DNA of 36,077 bases from Clostridiales bacterium. Its GTDB lineage: Bacteria > Bacillota > Clostridia > Christensenellales > Aristaeellaceae. A model generated the notes under the pieces. It was not told the origin of the DNA. It was given only the letters and a program-made list of their open reading frames with translations, and searched no databases. A program made the position numbers and the translations under genes. Positions 25,080-33,793 of this stretch are shown in pieces. How positions within the stretch are numbered: position 1 is the first letter of the stretch; each line of letters begins with the position of its first letter. Location: NCBI GenBank assembly GCA_012728815.1, contig JAAYEI010000069.1, positions 1-36,077 of the forward strand, read 5' to 3'.

Positions 25080-25970
25080 TCATTTTACTCGCTTTGGGAT
25101 TGATAAGGCAAGCGACTTGAAAAACCTGGCGTTTTGCTGAAAGACATCCGCCAGGGCCGCGGCCTGTTCCACGGCCACAAGAACATCCTGCCTGGCCTGG
25201 CTGACCCCCACCGCCCTGGGCCAGGTCAGCTTGCCCAGCTGGCCGTCACGGTGCACATTTTTGCCCAGCTTGTCCGGGTCGCCCGCCAGGTCCAGCAGGT
25301 CGTCGGTCATCTGGAAGGCCAGGCCCAGCTGCAGGCCATAGGATGCCGCGGTGTCCAGCGCGGGCTGCTCCGCCCCGCCCAGCAGCAGGCCGGCCAGAAT
25401 GGCCGCGGTGATGAGGTCCGCCGTTTTCCGGGTGTGAATGTAGCGCACCATGTCAGGCCCCGCAGCCCTGCCTGTTGCCAGCATGTCCCCCACCTGGCCC
25501 GCGATCATGCCGGTGGGGCCCGCGCGGCGGGCTATTTCAGCCAGCGCGCGCCGCGCGCCAGGCAGGGGGCTGTCCGCCATCCACTCAAAGGCCAATGTGA
25601 GCAGGGCATCCCCCGCCAAAATGGCCATGGCCTCCCCAAACACCTTGTGGCTGGTGGGGCGGCCGCGGCGCAAATCGTCATCATCCATGGCGGGCAAATC
25701 ATCGTGCACCAGGGAGTAGGTGTGGATCAGCTCCACCGCCCCGGCAAAGGGCAGGGCATCCTCCGGCTGGCCGCCGCAGGACTCATGGGCTGCCAGCAGC
25801 AGCACAGGCCGCAGACGCTTGCCGCCGCCCAGCACGCTGTAGCGCATCGCTTCCACCAGTTTCCCAGGCATCCCGTGCGCCGGCCAGGGGCTGTCAGGCA
25901 GCGGCAAGGCGTGCTCCAGCCAGCCTTCCACCAGGCGCTGGTAGCGCTGGTACCGCTGATGATCATCCAT
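25080..25970 (-). CDS. ispA: Polyprenyl (farnesyl) diphosphate synthase
   Basis: This enzyme condenses IPP with DMAPP/GPP to geranyl and farnesyl diphosphate, the precursor of undecaprenyl phosphate and quinones. It has 296 residues. GGGKRLRPVLLL, the first Asp-rich motif VHDDLPAMDDDDLRRG (from residue 89) and the second QMTDDLLDLAGD are present; the insertion between the first aspartates is the bacterial FPP type. The ATG at 25970 shares its A with the xseB stop (TGATG). xseA-xseB-ispA is a classic order. Confidence 0.95.
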   Translation of the reverse strand: MDDHQRYQRYQRLVEGWLEHALPLPDSPWPAHGMPGKLVEAMRYSVLGGGKRLRPVLLLAAHESCGGQPEDALPFAGAVELIHTYSLVHDDLPAMDDDDLRRGRPTSHKVFGEAMAILAGDALLTLAFEWMADSPLPGARRALAEIARRAGPTGMIAGQVGDMLATGRAAGPDMVRYIHTRKTADLITAAILAGLLLGGAEQPALDTAASYGLQLGLAFQMTDDLLDLAGDPDKLGKNVHRDGQLGKLTWPRAVGVSQARQDVLVAVEQAAALADVFQQNARFFKSLALSIPKRVK

Positions 25971-26191
25971 CAACTGTCCTCAATCGGCTTGAGCTGCCCG
26001 TCCTTCAGCTGGGTGAGCGTGGCCTGGGCGGCATCCAAATCCCGTTTGAGGCCAGTGGACAGCGCAATGCCCTGTTCGTACACCTTGAGCAGCTCCTCAA
26101 GGCTCAGCTTGCCTTCCTCCATTTTTACCGTCAGCTGCTCCAGCTGCTCCAGCCTGTCCTCAAAACGAAGCGGTTCGTTTTCCTGCTTCAT
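25970..26191 (-). CDS. xseB: Exodeoxyribonuclease VII small subunit
   Basis: XseB has 73 residues. The helical core LRFEDRLEQLEQLTVKMEEG, then KLSLEELLKVYEQGIAL, is the whole family signature. It coats the arm of XseA to form the single-strand DNA exonuclease. The ATG overlaps the xseA stop as ATGA, and the stop overlaps ispA. Confidence 0.96.
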   Translation of the reverse strand: MKQENEPLRFEDRLEQLEQLTVKMEEGKLSLEELLKVYEQGIALSTGLKRDLDAAQATLTQLKDGQLKPIEDS

Positions 26192-27393
26192 TGCGCTTGC
26201 TCCTTTTCCACATCAAGGGTCTTCACGTGGGCCTTGCCGTCCTGAAACTGCAGGGTCATGCGCTCTTGCACCTCGGCCACCCGCTGCACCGGACGGCCCG
26301 CGTGCAGCGCGATGACATAGCCCCGGCGCAGGGTTTGCCGCGGGCCAGACAGCTCAAAGCGTTCCAGGGTCAAGCGGGCGTGGGAGGACAGTGCCTGCAA
26401 GCCGGCCGCGGCGCCCACGTGCATCCGCCCGGCCAACGCGGCCAGGCGCTGGGCAAACAGGCGCACCTGGTTGACCGGGCTGTGCTGCTGCAAGCAGGCT
26501 TCCATGGCCTGCAGCCGCGCGCCGGCCTGCTCCAAACCCAGGGTTGCCTGGGCATGCAGCTGGGCGGTCAGGCGCTCCACCCGCGCGATCAGCTCCGCCC
26601 GCTCAGGCACGGCCAGTTCAGCCGCGGCGGACGGCGTGGGGGCACGGACATCGGCCGCGAAATCGGTCAGGGTGATGTCGGTTTCATGCCCCACAGCGGA
26701 GATGACCGGCTTCTTGCAGGCGACCACGGCACGCACCAGCTCCTCCTCGTTGAAGGCCCAGAGGTCCTCCATGGAGCCGCCCCCGCGGCCGATGATGATG
26801 ACTTCCACCTGGTCCAGGGCGGCAATTTCCGCCAGGGCGCGCGTCAAGTCGGCCGCGGCGCCGCTGCCTTGCACCTGGGCCGCGCGCAGAAAGAGCGGCA
26901 GTGCGGGAAAGCGCCGCCTGGCCACCGTCAGGATATCATGCAACACCGCGCCGCCACCTGAGGTGACAATCCCAAGCCCCTTGGGCAGCAGGGGCAGGGG
27001 CCGTTTCAGGCTGGCGTCAAACAGGCCCTCCTTCTGCAGGCGCTCCCGCGTTTTTACAAACAACTCGTACAGGGCGCCCGCGCCCTCAGCCATCATGGCT
27101 TCCCCATAGAACTGGTAGCTGCCTGTCGCCATGTACAGACCGACGGCCCCGCTAAGCTGCACCCGCATGCCGTCCTGCGGCTGAAAGCGCAGCAGCTGGG
27201 CGTGCTGGCGGAACATGACGCAGCTGATGCGGCTGGCCTCGTCCCTTAAGGTGAAGTACAGGTGCCCGGAGGTGTGCCGTTTGAAGTTGCTGATTTCCCC
27301 GATGATGGCGATGCCCTGCAGCATGGGGTCGCCCGCAAGCGAGCGGCGCACATACTCGTTGAGCTCGCTGACGCTTAGCGTGCCTGGGCGCAT
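26188..27393 (-). CDS. xseA: Exodeoxyribonuclease VII large subunit
   Basis: XseA is the catalytic subunit that cuts single-stranded DNA from both ends. It has 401 residues: an N-terminal OB fold ([40 protein letters not shown]), the nuclease core with [32 protein letters not shown] and [12 protein letters not shown], then a long helical arm and the LRRGYVIAL segment. The ATG at 27393 overlaps the end of folD by 19 bases. Confidence 0.97.
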   Translation of the reverse strand: MRPGTLSVSELNEYVRRSLAGDPMLQGIAIIGEISNFKRHTSGHLYFTLRDEASRISCVMFRQHAQLLRFQPQDGMRVQLSGAVGLYMATGSYQFYGEAMMAEGAGALYELFVKTRERLQKEGLFDASLKRPLPLLPKGLGIVTSGGGAVLHDILTVARRRFPALPLFLRAAQVQGSGAAADLTRALAEIAALDQVEVIIIGRGGGSMEDLWAFNEEELVRAVVACKKPVISAVGHETDITLTDFAADVRAPTPSAAAELAVPERAELIARVERLTAQLHAQATLGLEQAGARLQAMEACLQQHSPVNQVRLFAQRLAALAGRMHVGAAAGLQALSSHARLTLERFELSGPRQTLRRGYVIALHAGRPVQRVAEVQERMTLQFQDGKAHVKTLDVEKEQAQ

Positions 27394-28220
27394 GCGGCTT
27401 CCAGGGTGTTCTCCATCAGCATGCTGATGGTCATCTTGCCGACGCCGCCGGGCACCGGGGTGATGTAGCCGGCCACCTTCTCCACCGCCTCATAGTCCAC
27501 ATCCCCCACCACCTTGCCATCCACCCGGTTGATGCCCACATCAATCACCACCGCGCCGGGCTTGACCATGTCGGCGGTGACAAAATTGGCCCTGCCGATG
27601 GCAGCCACCAGGATGTCGGCCCGGCGGGTGTGCTCGGCCAGGTTCTTGGTGCGGGAGTGGCAGATGGTGACGGTGCAGTGCTCCTGCAGCAGCAGCATGG
27701 CCGCGGGCTTGCCCACGATGTTGGAACGGCCGATGATGACCGCCTCCTTGCCCTTCAGGTCAATCCCCGCGTGCTTGAGCATGTACAGCACGCCCTTGGG
27801 CGTGCAGGCGATGACGCCCTCCTGCCCGGTGAACAGCTTGCCGGCGTTGATCAGGTGGAAGCCATCCACATCCTTTTCCGGCAGCACGCAGGCCAGCGCC
27901 TTCTCCTCATCCAGGTGGCGGGGCAGGGGCAGCTGCACCAGAATGCCGCTGATTTTGTCATCCTGGTTCAGCCGGTTGATGGTGTCCTCCAGCTCCTGCT
28001 GGGTGCAGTTGCCGTCCAGGCGGATGGTCTCTGAATGAATGCCGATGGTTTCACAGGCCTTGCCCTTGTTGCGCACATAAATCTGGCTGGCGGAGTCCTC
28101 GCCCACCAGCACCACGGCCAGGCCCGGGTGAATGCCCTCCCGCGCCAGCTCCACCACGCGCTGCTTTTGCTCCTGGGTCAGCTTTTCAGACAGTTCCTTG
28201 CCGCTTAAAATAATCGCCAT
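27375..28220 (-). CDS. folD: Bifunctional methylenetetrahydrofolate dehydrogenase/cyclohydrolase
   Basis: FolD interconverts 5,10-methylene-THF and 10-formyl-THF with NADP. It has 281 residues. The substrate region [14 protein letters not shown] contains the catalytic lysine. [15 protein letters not shown], the signature PEKDVDGFH, and the NADP loop [15 protein letters not shown] follow. The end is [18 protein letters not shown]. The ATG at 28220 follows AAGGAG by about seven bases. Upstream codons in frame lie beyond that ribosome site and are not used. It is the first gene of the folD-xseA-xseB-ispA-...-thiI run. Confidence 0.97.
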   Translation of the reverse strand: MAIILSGKELSEKLTQEQKQRVVELAREGIHPGLAVVLVGEDSASQIYVRNKGKACETIGIHSETIRLDGNCTQQELEDTINRLNQDDKISGILVQLPLPRHLDEEKALACVLPEKDVDGFHLINAGKLFTGQEGVIACTPKGVLYMLKHAGIDLKGKEAVIIGRSNIVGKPAAMLLLQEHCTVTICHSRTKNLAEHTRRADILVAAIGRANFVTADMVKPGAVVIDVGINRVDGKVVGDVDYEAVEKVAGYITPVPGGVGKMTISMLMENTLEAACAQAR

Positions 28221-28282
28221 GCTCGTTCTCCTTTGTGGTGATGATGGAATCCCTGGTGATAGTGTACCCCCTGGCACAATGA

Positions 28283-28306
28283 AACGGCCATGTTGAACAG
28301 GCCGTT
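28283..28306 (-). terminator. Probable terminator after nusB
   Basis: AACGGCC (28283-28289) pairs with GGCCGTT (28300-28306) around ten bases. Leftward it is followed by a poor T run (TTCATT). It lies between nusB and folD, a 125-base gap with no convincing promoter. Confidence 0.45.
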
Positions 28307-28345
28307 AAAAATCAGGCAGCACAGCGCGCCAACTGGCCCGCGCGC

Positions 28346-28756
28346 CTATTCATGGCCCTGGGACACCTGCGCGCGCACATAGTTGCCCAGCACGCCGTTG
28401 ATGAAGCGACCGTCGGACTCATCCCCGTAGCGCTTGGCCAGCTCCACCGCTTCGTTGATGACCACGGAGGCAGGCGCCTCCTTGCTTGAAAGCTCGTGGA
28501 AGGACAGGTGCAGGATGGCGCGGTCCAGCACCGGGATGCGCTCCAGCGCCCGGCTGGGGCTGTATTGCTGAATAATCTGGTTGTACTCCGCCTCGTGCAG
28601 GCGGGTGGCGTCCAGGGCCGCGGTCACAAAATCGCCCGCGGCCTCCAGGCTTGGGTAGTCCTCCAGTTCCTCCAGCACGCTGGTGCTGTCCTCCGCCCCG
28701 AACATCCGGGCAAAAATCATCTGCAGAGCCAGCCTGCGGGCCGCGTGAAGTGACAT
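28346..28756 (-). CDS. nusB: Transcription antitermination factor NusB
   Basis: NusB binds boxA RNA with S10/NusE and supports rRNA antitermination. It has 136 residues: RRLALQMIFARMFG at the N-terminus, LDRAILHLSFHEL in the core, and VINEAVELAKRYGDESDGRF with NGVLGNYV at the end. The ATG at 28756 lies one base after the stop of the DUF2273 gene and uses CAGGAG within that gene. Linkage to the Asp23 cluster is usual in Clostridia. Confidence 0.96.
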   Translation of the reverse strand: MSLHAARRLALQMIFARMFGAEDSTSVLEELEDYPSLEAAGDFVTAALDATRLHEAEYNQIIQQYSPSRALERIPVLDRAILHLSFHELSSKEAPASVVINEAVELAKRYGDESDGRFINGVLGNYVRAQVSQGHE

Positions 28757-28757
28757 G

Positions 28758-29093
28758 CTACTCCTGTTCCTTTGCTTCCTCAGCCTTCTGCTGGGCTTCC
28801 CGGTTGGCTTCGGCCGCCTTGCGGACCTTCTCCAGGTCCTCCTGGGTGTAGACCACCTTGCGGTTCTTCTCGGGGTAGATCTTGTCAATCAGCTTGGCGG
28901 TGGCCTTGCCCAGCGTTTCCGCTGAGCCGATGAACACGCCCATCAGGGTGACCGCCAGCACAAACAGCGCCTTCCAGAAGCCAAACACCACAATCAGCAG
29001 CGCGAGGAAAAAGAACAGCAGGCCAAAGGACAGCTTGGCTGAGGGGGTTCCCGGTTTGAAGGCGTTCTTCACGCGATCGTTCAACTTTTCCAT
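28758..29093 (-). CDS. DUF2273 small membrane protein of the Asp23 cluster
   Basis: The protein has 111 residues. Two close membrane helices (FGLLFFFLALLIVVFGFWKA, then LFVLAVTLMGVFIGS) carry the GFWKxLF turn of DUF2273. A charged, helical C-terminal tail of about 45 residues rich in Lys, Glu and Ala (EDLEKVRKAAEANREAQQKA) is longer than in most relatives. It probably sits in the membrane with AmaP and Asp23; the precise job is unknown. The ATG at 29093 follows AAGGGAA. Confidence 0.82.
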   Translation of the reverse strand: MEKLNDRVKNAFKPGTPSAKLSFGLLFFFLALLIVVFGFWKALFVLAVTLMGVFIGSAETLGKATAKLIDKIYPEKNRKVVYTQEDLEKVRKAAEANREAQQKAEEAKEQE

Positions 29094-29105
29094 ATGTTCC
29101 CTTTC

Positions 29106-29726
29106 TTATTGATGTTGATCTGGTCGCGTGGCCTCAGCCTTCGCTTCCTTTTTCGGCATGTCCAGCGCTGTTTTGGGAATCAGGTAGGGCGAGTCCTTGG
29201 CCTGGATGTCCGCGCTGACGACAATCACGCGCACCTCCCTGGCATCGATGCTCAGGGTGGTGGACAGGCTGTGGCGGATATACTTCTGAATGGCGTTGAC
29301 CGCCAGGGGGATGTTGATGTTGCCGGCCAGGGCGGCCTTGACATCCACCTCAATGCCCGCGCGGGTGTTGGTGACCTTCAGCTGGCGCAGCTTGATCTCC
29401 TCATGCTCGGACAGGCTTTTGTGAACGATGGATTCAATCGCCTGCACGCTGATTTTCAGCTCTCCCGACTGGGTTTTCTGGGTGACAAACTCGGTCCTGC
29501 CCTGCTTCATGCGGTGGGGCAGGGTCACGCAAAACACGCCAAAGGCAATGGTCAGCGCGGCGCCGGTCAGCAGGCCCAGGCGCGCCAGGCTGAAAAAGGG
29601 CACGCCCTCCTCCCGGATCATCAGCTGGTTAAAGCGCAGGCTGAAAAAAAAGACCGCCACACCAAAGAACACCATCAGCAGGGAGCCGATGTACAGGATC
29701 AGGCGGTGGGCAAGCTTCAAGCGCAT
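29106..29726 (-). CDS. amaP: Alkaline-shock membrane anchor protein AmaP
   Basis: AmaP anchors Asp23 at the membrane. It has 206 residues: two N-terminal membrane helices (about 8-28 and 48-68), then a cytoplasmic Asp23-like domain (SGELKISVQAIESIVHKSL, GIEVDVKAALAGNINIPLAV, IQKYIRHSL). It ends in a charged tail. It starts 9 bases after asp23 ends. The pairing of AmaP and Asp23 in a stress-responsive envelope complex is known from Staphylococcus. Confidence 0.9.
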   Translation of the reverse strand: MRLKLAHRLILYIGSLLMVFFGVAVFFFSLRFNQLMIREEGVPFFSLARLGLLTGAALTIAFGVFCVTLPHRMKQGRTEFVTQKTQSGELKISVQAIESIVHKSLSEHEEIKLRQLKVTNTRAGIEVDVKAALAGNINIPLAVNAIQKYIRHSLSTTLSIDAREVRVIVVSADIQAKDSPYLIPKTALDMPKKEAKAEATRPDQHQ

Positions 29727-29735
29727 GGGATGGGC

Positions 29736-30422
29736 TCAGGCCTTGCCGCCGCGCTTTGGCGGGGTGGCCGGCTTGCGCTGACGGGTTTTGGCCTTGGCGG
29801 GTTCTTCCGCGGGCGGCTGTTCAGCAGGCGCGGCCTCTTCGGCTGCGGCCTCCGCCTCCGCCTGGGGGGACGCCGCCTTGTCGGCTGGCACATCCGCTGC
29901 CGGCTGCCCATTTTCCCTGGCATCCGGCTCATCCGGCTTGGCTTCCGGCTGCTTGGCCGCCTTCCTGGGCTTCTTGTCCTGGCCAGTCGCGGCGATGTGC
30001 TGGATGTTGGCAGCCTCCAGGCGGCTCTGCGCCTCCTGCTTGTCCTTTTCAAAGCTGACGCCCTGCACATGGATGTCCACCCGCACCACACGGAGGCCGG
30101 TCATGGACTCGATGGATTTTCGTACGTTTTCCTGCACCTCGGAGGCCACCTTCTGTATGGGCTGGCCATATTCGATGATGGTGTACAGGTCCACGGACAC
30201 CTCCTCCGTGCCCACCTCCACCTTGACGCCGCGGGTGATGTTGCGGTTTTTGCTGATGATCTCCCCCAGGCCGCCGGCTGTGACCATGCCCGCGATGCCT
30301 TCGATTTCGCTGGCGGCGATGCCTGAGATGATGGCGATGACTTCATTCGCGTAGGTAATCGTGCCGCCGCCAGGGATGACCGCCTCGGTATTGACAGGCA
30401 GATTGTCTTTCTTCTGGGCCAT
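29736..30422 (-). CDS. Asp23/Gls24-family envelope stress protein (YqhY-like)
   Basis: The protein has 228 residues. Residues about 10-125 form the Asp23 domain: GGTITYANEVIAIISGIAAS, EIEGIAGM, GVKVEVGTEEVSVDLYTIIE, YGQPIQKVASEVQENV and VVRVDIHVQGVSF. The last 85 residues are a low-complexity tail rich in Ala, Glu and Pro (AEAEAAAEEAAPAEQPPAEE) that ends in a Lys/Arg-rich stretch; this tail is unusual. The ATG at 30422 follows AAGGAGG by seven bases. It is the first gene of asp23-amaP-DUF2273-nusB and has its own promoter. Confidence 0.9.
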   Translation of the reverse strand: MAQKKDNLPVNTEAVIPGGGTITYANEVIAIISGIAASEIEGIAGMVTAGGLGEIISKNRNITRGVKVEVGTEEVSVDLYTIIEYGQPIQKVASEVQENVRKSIESMTGLRVVRVDIHVQGVSFEKDKQEAQSRLEAANIQHIAATGQDKKPRKAAKQPEAKPDEPDARENGQPAADVPADKAASPQAEAEAAAEEAAPAEQPPAEEPAKAKTRQRKPATPPKRGGKA

Positions 30423-30450
30423 GTTGACACCTCCTTGAGGATTCACGCCA

Positions 30451-30479
30451 AGTATAACAAAAACAGGGCATGTTTACAA
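30451..30479 (-). promoter_or_regulatory. Promoter of the asp23-amaP-DUF2273-nusB operon
   Basis: On the minus strand TTGTAA (30479-30474) and TATACT (30456-30451) are 17 bases apart, matching four and five of six consensus bases. The start would be near 30444, about 22 bases before the ATG. I see no SigB-type (GTTTAA...GGGTAT) alternative. Confidence 0.6.
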
Positions 30480-30536
30480 CCAGAATGGCCCTCCCGGGTG
30501 GTTGCGCACAGCGCGGGGCGGCATCAGGTTGGGGGA

Positions 30537-30561
30537 AACGCGCCCGCGGGGGTTTGCGGGC
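30537..30561 (-). terminator. Possible terminator after aspS
   Basis: GCCCGC (30542-30547) pairs with GCGGGC (30556-30561). Leftward the stem is followed by GCGTTT. The T run is short. It lies about 100 bases after the aspS stop; the rest of this 234-base gap up to the asp23 start holds only the asp23 promoter and its ribosome site. Confidence 0.3.
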
Positions 30562-30656
30562 TCACCAACGGTCAAAGCGCGCAAACTGCGGTCATCGTTC
30601 ACAGAAGGTTCAAATGGCGAAAACCCTCGGGCACATGGCCTTTCAGGGGAAATGCC

Positions 30657-32441
30657 TTACAGGAGCTTGAGGTGCAGCTGGCGCAGCTGCTCCTCGCTGA
30701 CGGTGGAAGGCGTCTCCATCATCAGGCAGGAGGCGTTTTGCACCTTGGGGAAGGCAATCACATCCCGCAGGCTGTCAGTGCCAATCAGCAGCATCATCAG
30801 CCGGTCAATGCCAAAGGCAAAGCCGCCATGGGGCGGGGTGCCGTACTTGAAGGCTTCCAGCAGGAAGCCGAAGCGCTCCCAGGCCTCCTCATGGGTAAAG
30901 CCCAGCAAGCGGAACATGCGCTCCTGCAGGTCAGAGGAGTGGATGCGGATGGAGCCCGAACCCATCTCCACCCCGTTGTACACCAGGTCGTAGGCTTTAG
31001 CGCGCACCTGTTCAGGGTGCTCTTCCATCAGGTGGAAGTCCTCCTCCATGGGGCTGGTGAAGGGATGGTGGGCCGCGGTAAAGCGCTGCGCCTCCTCATT
31101 CCACTCAAGCAGGGGGAACTCGGTCACCCAGAGCAGCTCATCCCGGCCCTCGTCCACCAGGCCCAGCTGATAGCCCAGTTTTACGCGCAATTGCCCCATG
31201 GCCACCAGCGCGGTGGGCTTTTTGTCGGCAATCATAAAGAGGGCGTCGCCCGGCTGGACGTCCATACGCTGCAGCAACTGCCCCATCTTGTCATCCGTGA
31301 TGAACTTGGCGAAGCTGGACCGCTGGCTGCCGTCCTGGTTGAGGGCCAGCCAGGCCAGGCCCTTCACATGGTATGTTTTCACGTATTCGCCCAGGGCGTC
31401 CATTTCCTTGCGTGACAGTGCGGCCGCGGCGCCAGGCGCCTTGAGGGCGCAGACGATGCCGCCGCTGTCCACCGCGCGTTCAAAGATGGAGAAGCCGCAG
31501 CCCTGCGCCCAGTCGCTCAGCTGGGAGATCTTCATGTCAAAGCGCAGGTCCGGCTTGTCGCTGCCATAGCTGTCCATGGCTTCCTGCCAGGTCATCCTGG
31601 GCAGGGGCAGGGGCAGCGGACGGCCTTTGACCTGGTCAAAGACCGCGGCGAACGCCCCCTCCACCACAGCCTGCACGTCCGCAGGGTTCACAAAGCTCAT
31701 CTCCAGGTCCAGCTGGGTGAACTCCGGCTGGCGGTCAGCCCGGCTGTCCTCGTCCCGGAAGCACTTGGCAAACTGAAAATAGCGGTCCAGGCCTGAAAGC
31801 ATCAGCAGCTGCTTGTAAATCTGCGGGCTTTGGGGCAGGGCGTAGAACTTGCCCGGGTGCAGGCGGCTGGGCACCAGGAAATCCCGCGCGCCTTCGGGGG
31901 TGGACTTGGTCATGATGGGGGTTTCCACCTCCACAAAGCCCTCGGCAATCATGTGGCCGCGGATGGCGTTCACCGTCTTGGAGCGCAGCTGCAGCATGCG
32001 CTGCATGCTGGGGCGGCGCAGGTCCAAATAGCGGTACTTGAGCCGCACAGCCTCGTTTTCCTCCACGCCGTCATCGGTGTAGATGGGCGGGGTGGCCGCC
32101 TCGTTGAGGAGCTTCAGCTCTTTGACCTGCAACTCGATGGCGCCGGTCCTGAGCTTGTCGTTGACAGCCCCCGCTTCGCGCCTGGTCACCGTGCCGCGCA
32201 CCGCCAGCACATATTCCTGCCGCAGGCGCTCAGCCTGCTGGTAGGTGGCCTGGTCCAGGTGGCGCTCGTCACACACCAGCTGAATGATGCCGCTGCGGTC
32301 GCGCAGCCACACAAAGAGCAGCCCGCCCATGTTGCGCACCCGGTCCACCCAGCCCATCAGGGTAAAAGCCTGGCCCACATCCTCAAGCCCCAGCTCCGCG
32401 CAGCGGCGGTCGCGTTTCCAGTCGCCCAACAGTTGTGCCAT
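30657..32441 (-). CDS. aspS: Aspartyl-tRNA synthetase
   Basis: AspRS charges tRNA-Asp. It has 594 residues, the bacterial type with anticodon-binding OB fold (about 15-110: LMGWVDRVRNMGGLLFVWLR), motif 2 (FAKCFRDEDSRADRQPEFTQ), the inserted GAD domain in the middle and motif 3 (GFAFGIDRLMMLLIG). The ATG at 32441 follows GGAGG by five bases, 31 bases after hisS ends. There is no promoter between, so it depends on the hisS T-box leader. Confidence 0.97.
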   Translation of the reverse strand: MAQLLGDWKRDRRCAELGLEDVGQAFTLMGWVDRVRNMGGLLFVWLRDRSGIIQLVCDERHLDQATYQQAERLRQEYVLAVRGTVTRREAGAVNDKLRTGAIELQVKELKLLNEAATPPIYTDDGVEENEAVRLKYRYLDLRRPSMQRMLQLRSKTVNAIRGHMIAEGFVEVETPIMTKSTPEGARDFLVPSRLHPGKFYALPQSPQIYKQLLMLSGLDRYFQFAKCFRDEDSRADRQPEFTQLDLEMSFVNPADVQAVVEGAFAAVFDQVKGRPLPLPLPRMTWQEAMDSYGSDKPDLRFDMKISQLSDWAQGCGFSIFERAVDSGGIVCALKAPGAAAALSRKEMDALGEYVKTYHVKGLAWLALNQDGSQRSSFAKFITDDKMGQLLQRMDVQPGDALFMIADKKPTALVAMGQLRVKLGYQLGLVDEGRDELLWVTEFPLLEWNEEAQRFTAAHHPFTSPMEEDFHLMEEHPEQVRAKAYDLVYNGVEMGSGSIRIHSSDLQERMFRLLGFTHEEAWERFGFLLEAFKYGTPPHGGFAFGIDRLMMLLIGTDSLRDVIAFPKVQNASCLMMETPSTVSEEQLRQLHLKLL

Positions 32442-32472
32442 ATGTCCCTCCAAAACTCTGATTGTCCTGTTC

Positions 32473-33738
32473 TTACTTCAGCATCGCGGCGATGGTGGCA
32501 GCTACCCCCTCAAGGGGGTGCTCTGCCTGCTGGCCATCCGCCATGCGTTTGACCTGCACGCTGCCCCGCTGCAGTTCATCCCCGCCTAAAATGGCGATGA
32601 TGCTGACACCCTGCTTGTCCGCGAAGCGGAACTGGGCCTTGAGGCTTCTGTCCATGTGGTCCCAATCCGCCCGCACGCCCAGGGCGCGCAGGTCCATGCA
32701 CAGCTGAAAGGCGGGCTGCCGCCCCTCCTCCCCGAGGCTTGCGACATAGACCTGGGTCACAGGCGCCTGGGGCGGCGCGATGCCCTGGTTGTTCAGCTCC
32801 AGGATGATGCGCTCCGTGCCAATGCCAAAGCCTACCCCGGGCAGCGACGGCCCGCCAACCTCTTCCACCAGGCCGTCATAGCGCCCGCCGCCACACAGGG
32901 CCAGCTCGCCGCGGGGGCTTTGCATGACTACCTCAAATACGGTCTTGGTGTAATAATCCAGCCCGCGCACGATGCCCGGGTCCACCTTGTAGCCAATGCC
33001 CCGGGCCCGCAGCAGCGCCTGCAGGCCATCAAAGTGCTGCTGGCATTCCCCGCACAGATACTCCAGGATGCTGGGCGCGCCCGCCACGATGGCCTGGCAG
33101 CCCTGCTGCTTGCAGTCCAGCACGCGCAGGGGGTTGCGCTCAAAGCGGTCCTTGCACTGGGCGCACAGGCCCTCGTAATGCGACTGCAGGTGGGCGCGCA
33201 GCGCGGTGTGGTACCCGGGGCGGCACGCCGGGCAGCCAATGGAATTGATCTTGACGGACAAATCCCGCATGCCCAGGCGCTGCAGGATGCGCAGCACCGT
33301 CAGGATGACCTCGGCATCCGCGGTGGGGCCCTTCACCCCAAAGCATTCCATGCCAAACTGATGGTGCTCGCGCAGGCGCCCGTGCTGGGGGTTCTCATAG
33401 CGAAATATGGGGTTGTTCAGGTAGTACATCTTCACCGGCAGCGGCTCAGCGTACAGCTTGTGCTGCACCAGCGCGCGCACAGCGCCCGCGGTGCCCTCCG
33501 GCTTCAGGGTGATGGAGCGCCCGCCCTTGTCCAGGAAGGTGTACATTTCCTTTTGCACGATGTCGGTGGTGTCCCCCACGCCGCGCTCAAAAAGTTCGGT
33601 GTGCTCAAACACCGGGGTGCGCACCTCCTGGTACCCGGCCAGGGCGGCCTCTTCGCGCATGGTCTGCTCAATCCACTGCCACAGCTGGCTCTCCCCTGGG
33701 AGCATGTCCCGGGTTCCCTTGGGGTTTTGAATGTCCAT
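32473..33738 (-). CDS. hisS: Histidyl-tRNA synthetase
   Basis: HisRS charges tRNA-His. It has 421 residues. Visible are the N-terminal PKGTRDMLP, motif 2 around PIFRYENPQHGRLREHHQFG, the histidine-binding RGLDYYTKTVFEV, motif 3 with GVGFGIGTERIIL, and the C-terminal anticodon-binding domain. The ATG at 33738 closely follows AGGAGG, which itself begins right after the U run of the leader terminator. The gene is controlled by the T-box leader upstream and is co-transcribed with aspS. Confidence 0.98.
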   Translation of the reverse strand: MDIQNPKGTRDMLPGESQLWQWIEQTMREEAALAGYQEVRTPVFEHTELFERGVGDTTDIVQKEMYTFLDKGGRSITLKPEGTAGAVRALVQHKLYAEPLPVKMYYLNNPIFRYENPQHGRLREHHQFGMECFGVKGPTADAEVILTVLRILQRLGMRDLSVKINSIGCPACRPGYHTALRAHLQSHYEGLCAQCKDRFERNPLRVLDCKQQGCQAIVAGAPSILEYLCGECQQHFDGLQALLRARGIGYKVDPGIVRGLDYYTKTVFEVVMQSPRGELALCGGGRYDGLVEEVGGPSLPGVGFGIGTERIILELNNQGIAPPQAPVTQVYVASLGEEGRQPAFQLCMDLRALGVRADWDHMDRSLKAQFRFADKQGVSIIAILGGDELQRGSVQVKRMADGQQAEHPLEGVAATIAAMLK

Positions 33739-33748
33739 CCTTCCTCCT

Positions 33749-33793
33749 AAAAAAACGCGCCCACGCTGTCTGCGCGGGACGATTCATCGCGTT
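33749..33793 (-). terminator. Conditional terminator of the hisS-aspS T-box
   Basis: CCCGCGC (33778-33772) pairs with GCGTGGG (33766-33760) over a five-base loop. The outer AACGCG (33793-33788, part of the T-box) pairs with CGCGTT (33759-33754). Seven T residues follow (33755-33749). Uncharged tRNA would free the message by forming the alternative helix with the upstream CGCGTT. Confidence 0.88.

Noticed and set aside
28261-28289. Promoter for folD using TACACT at 28266-28261
   Set aside because: No acceptable -35 at 16-18 bases; the region upstream is the nusB terminator stem.
29094-30326. Long rightward open frame opposite amaP and asp23, Gly/Arg-rich in the middle
   Set aside because: The Gly/Leu/Arg repeats are the reverse complement of the Ala/Glu/Pro tail of Asp23; there is no start signal.
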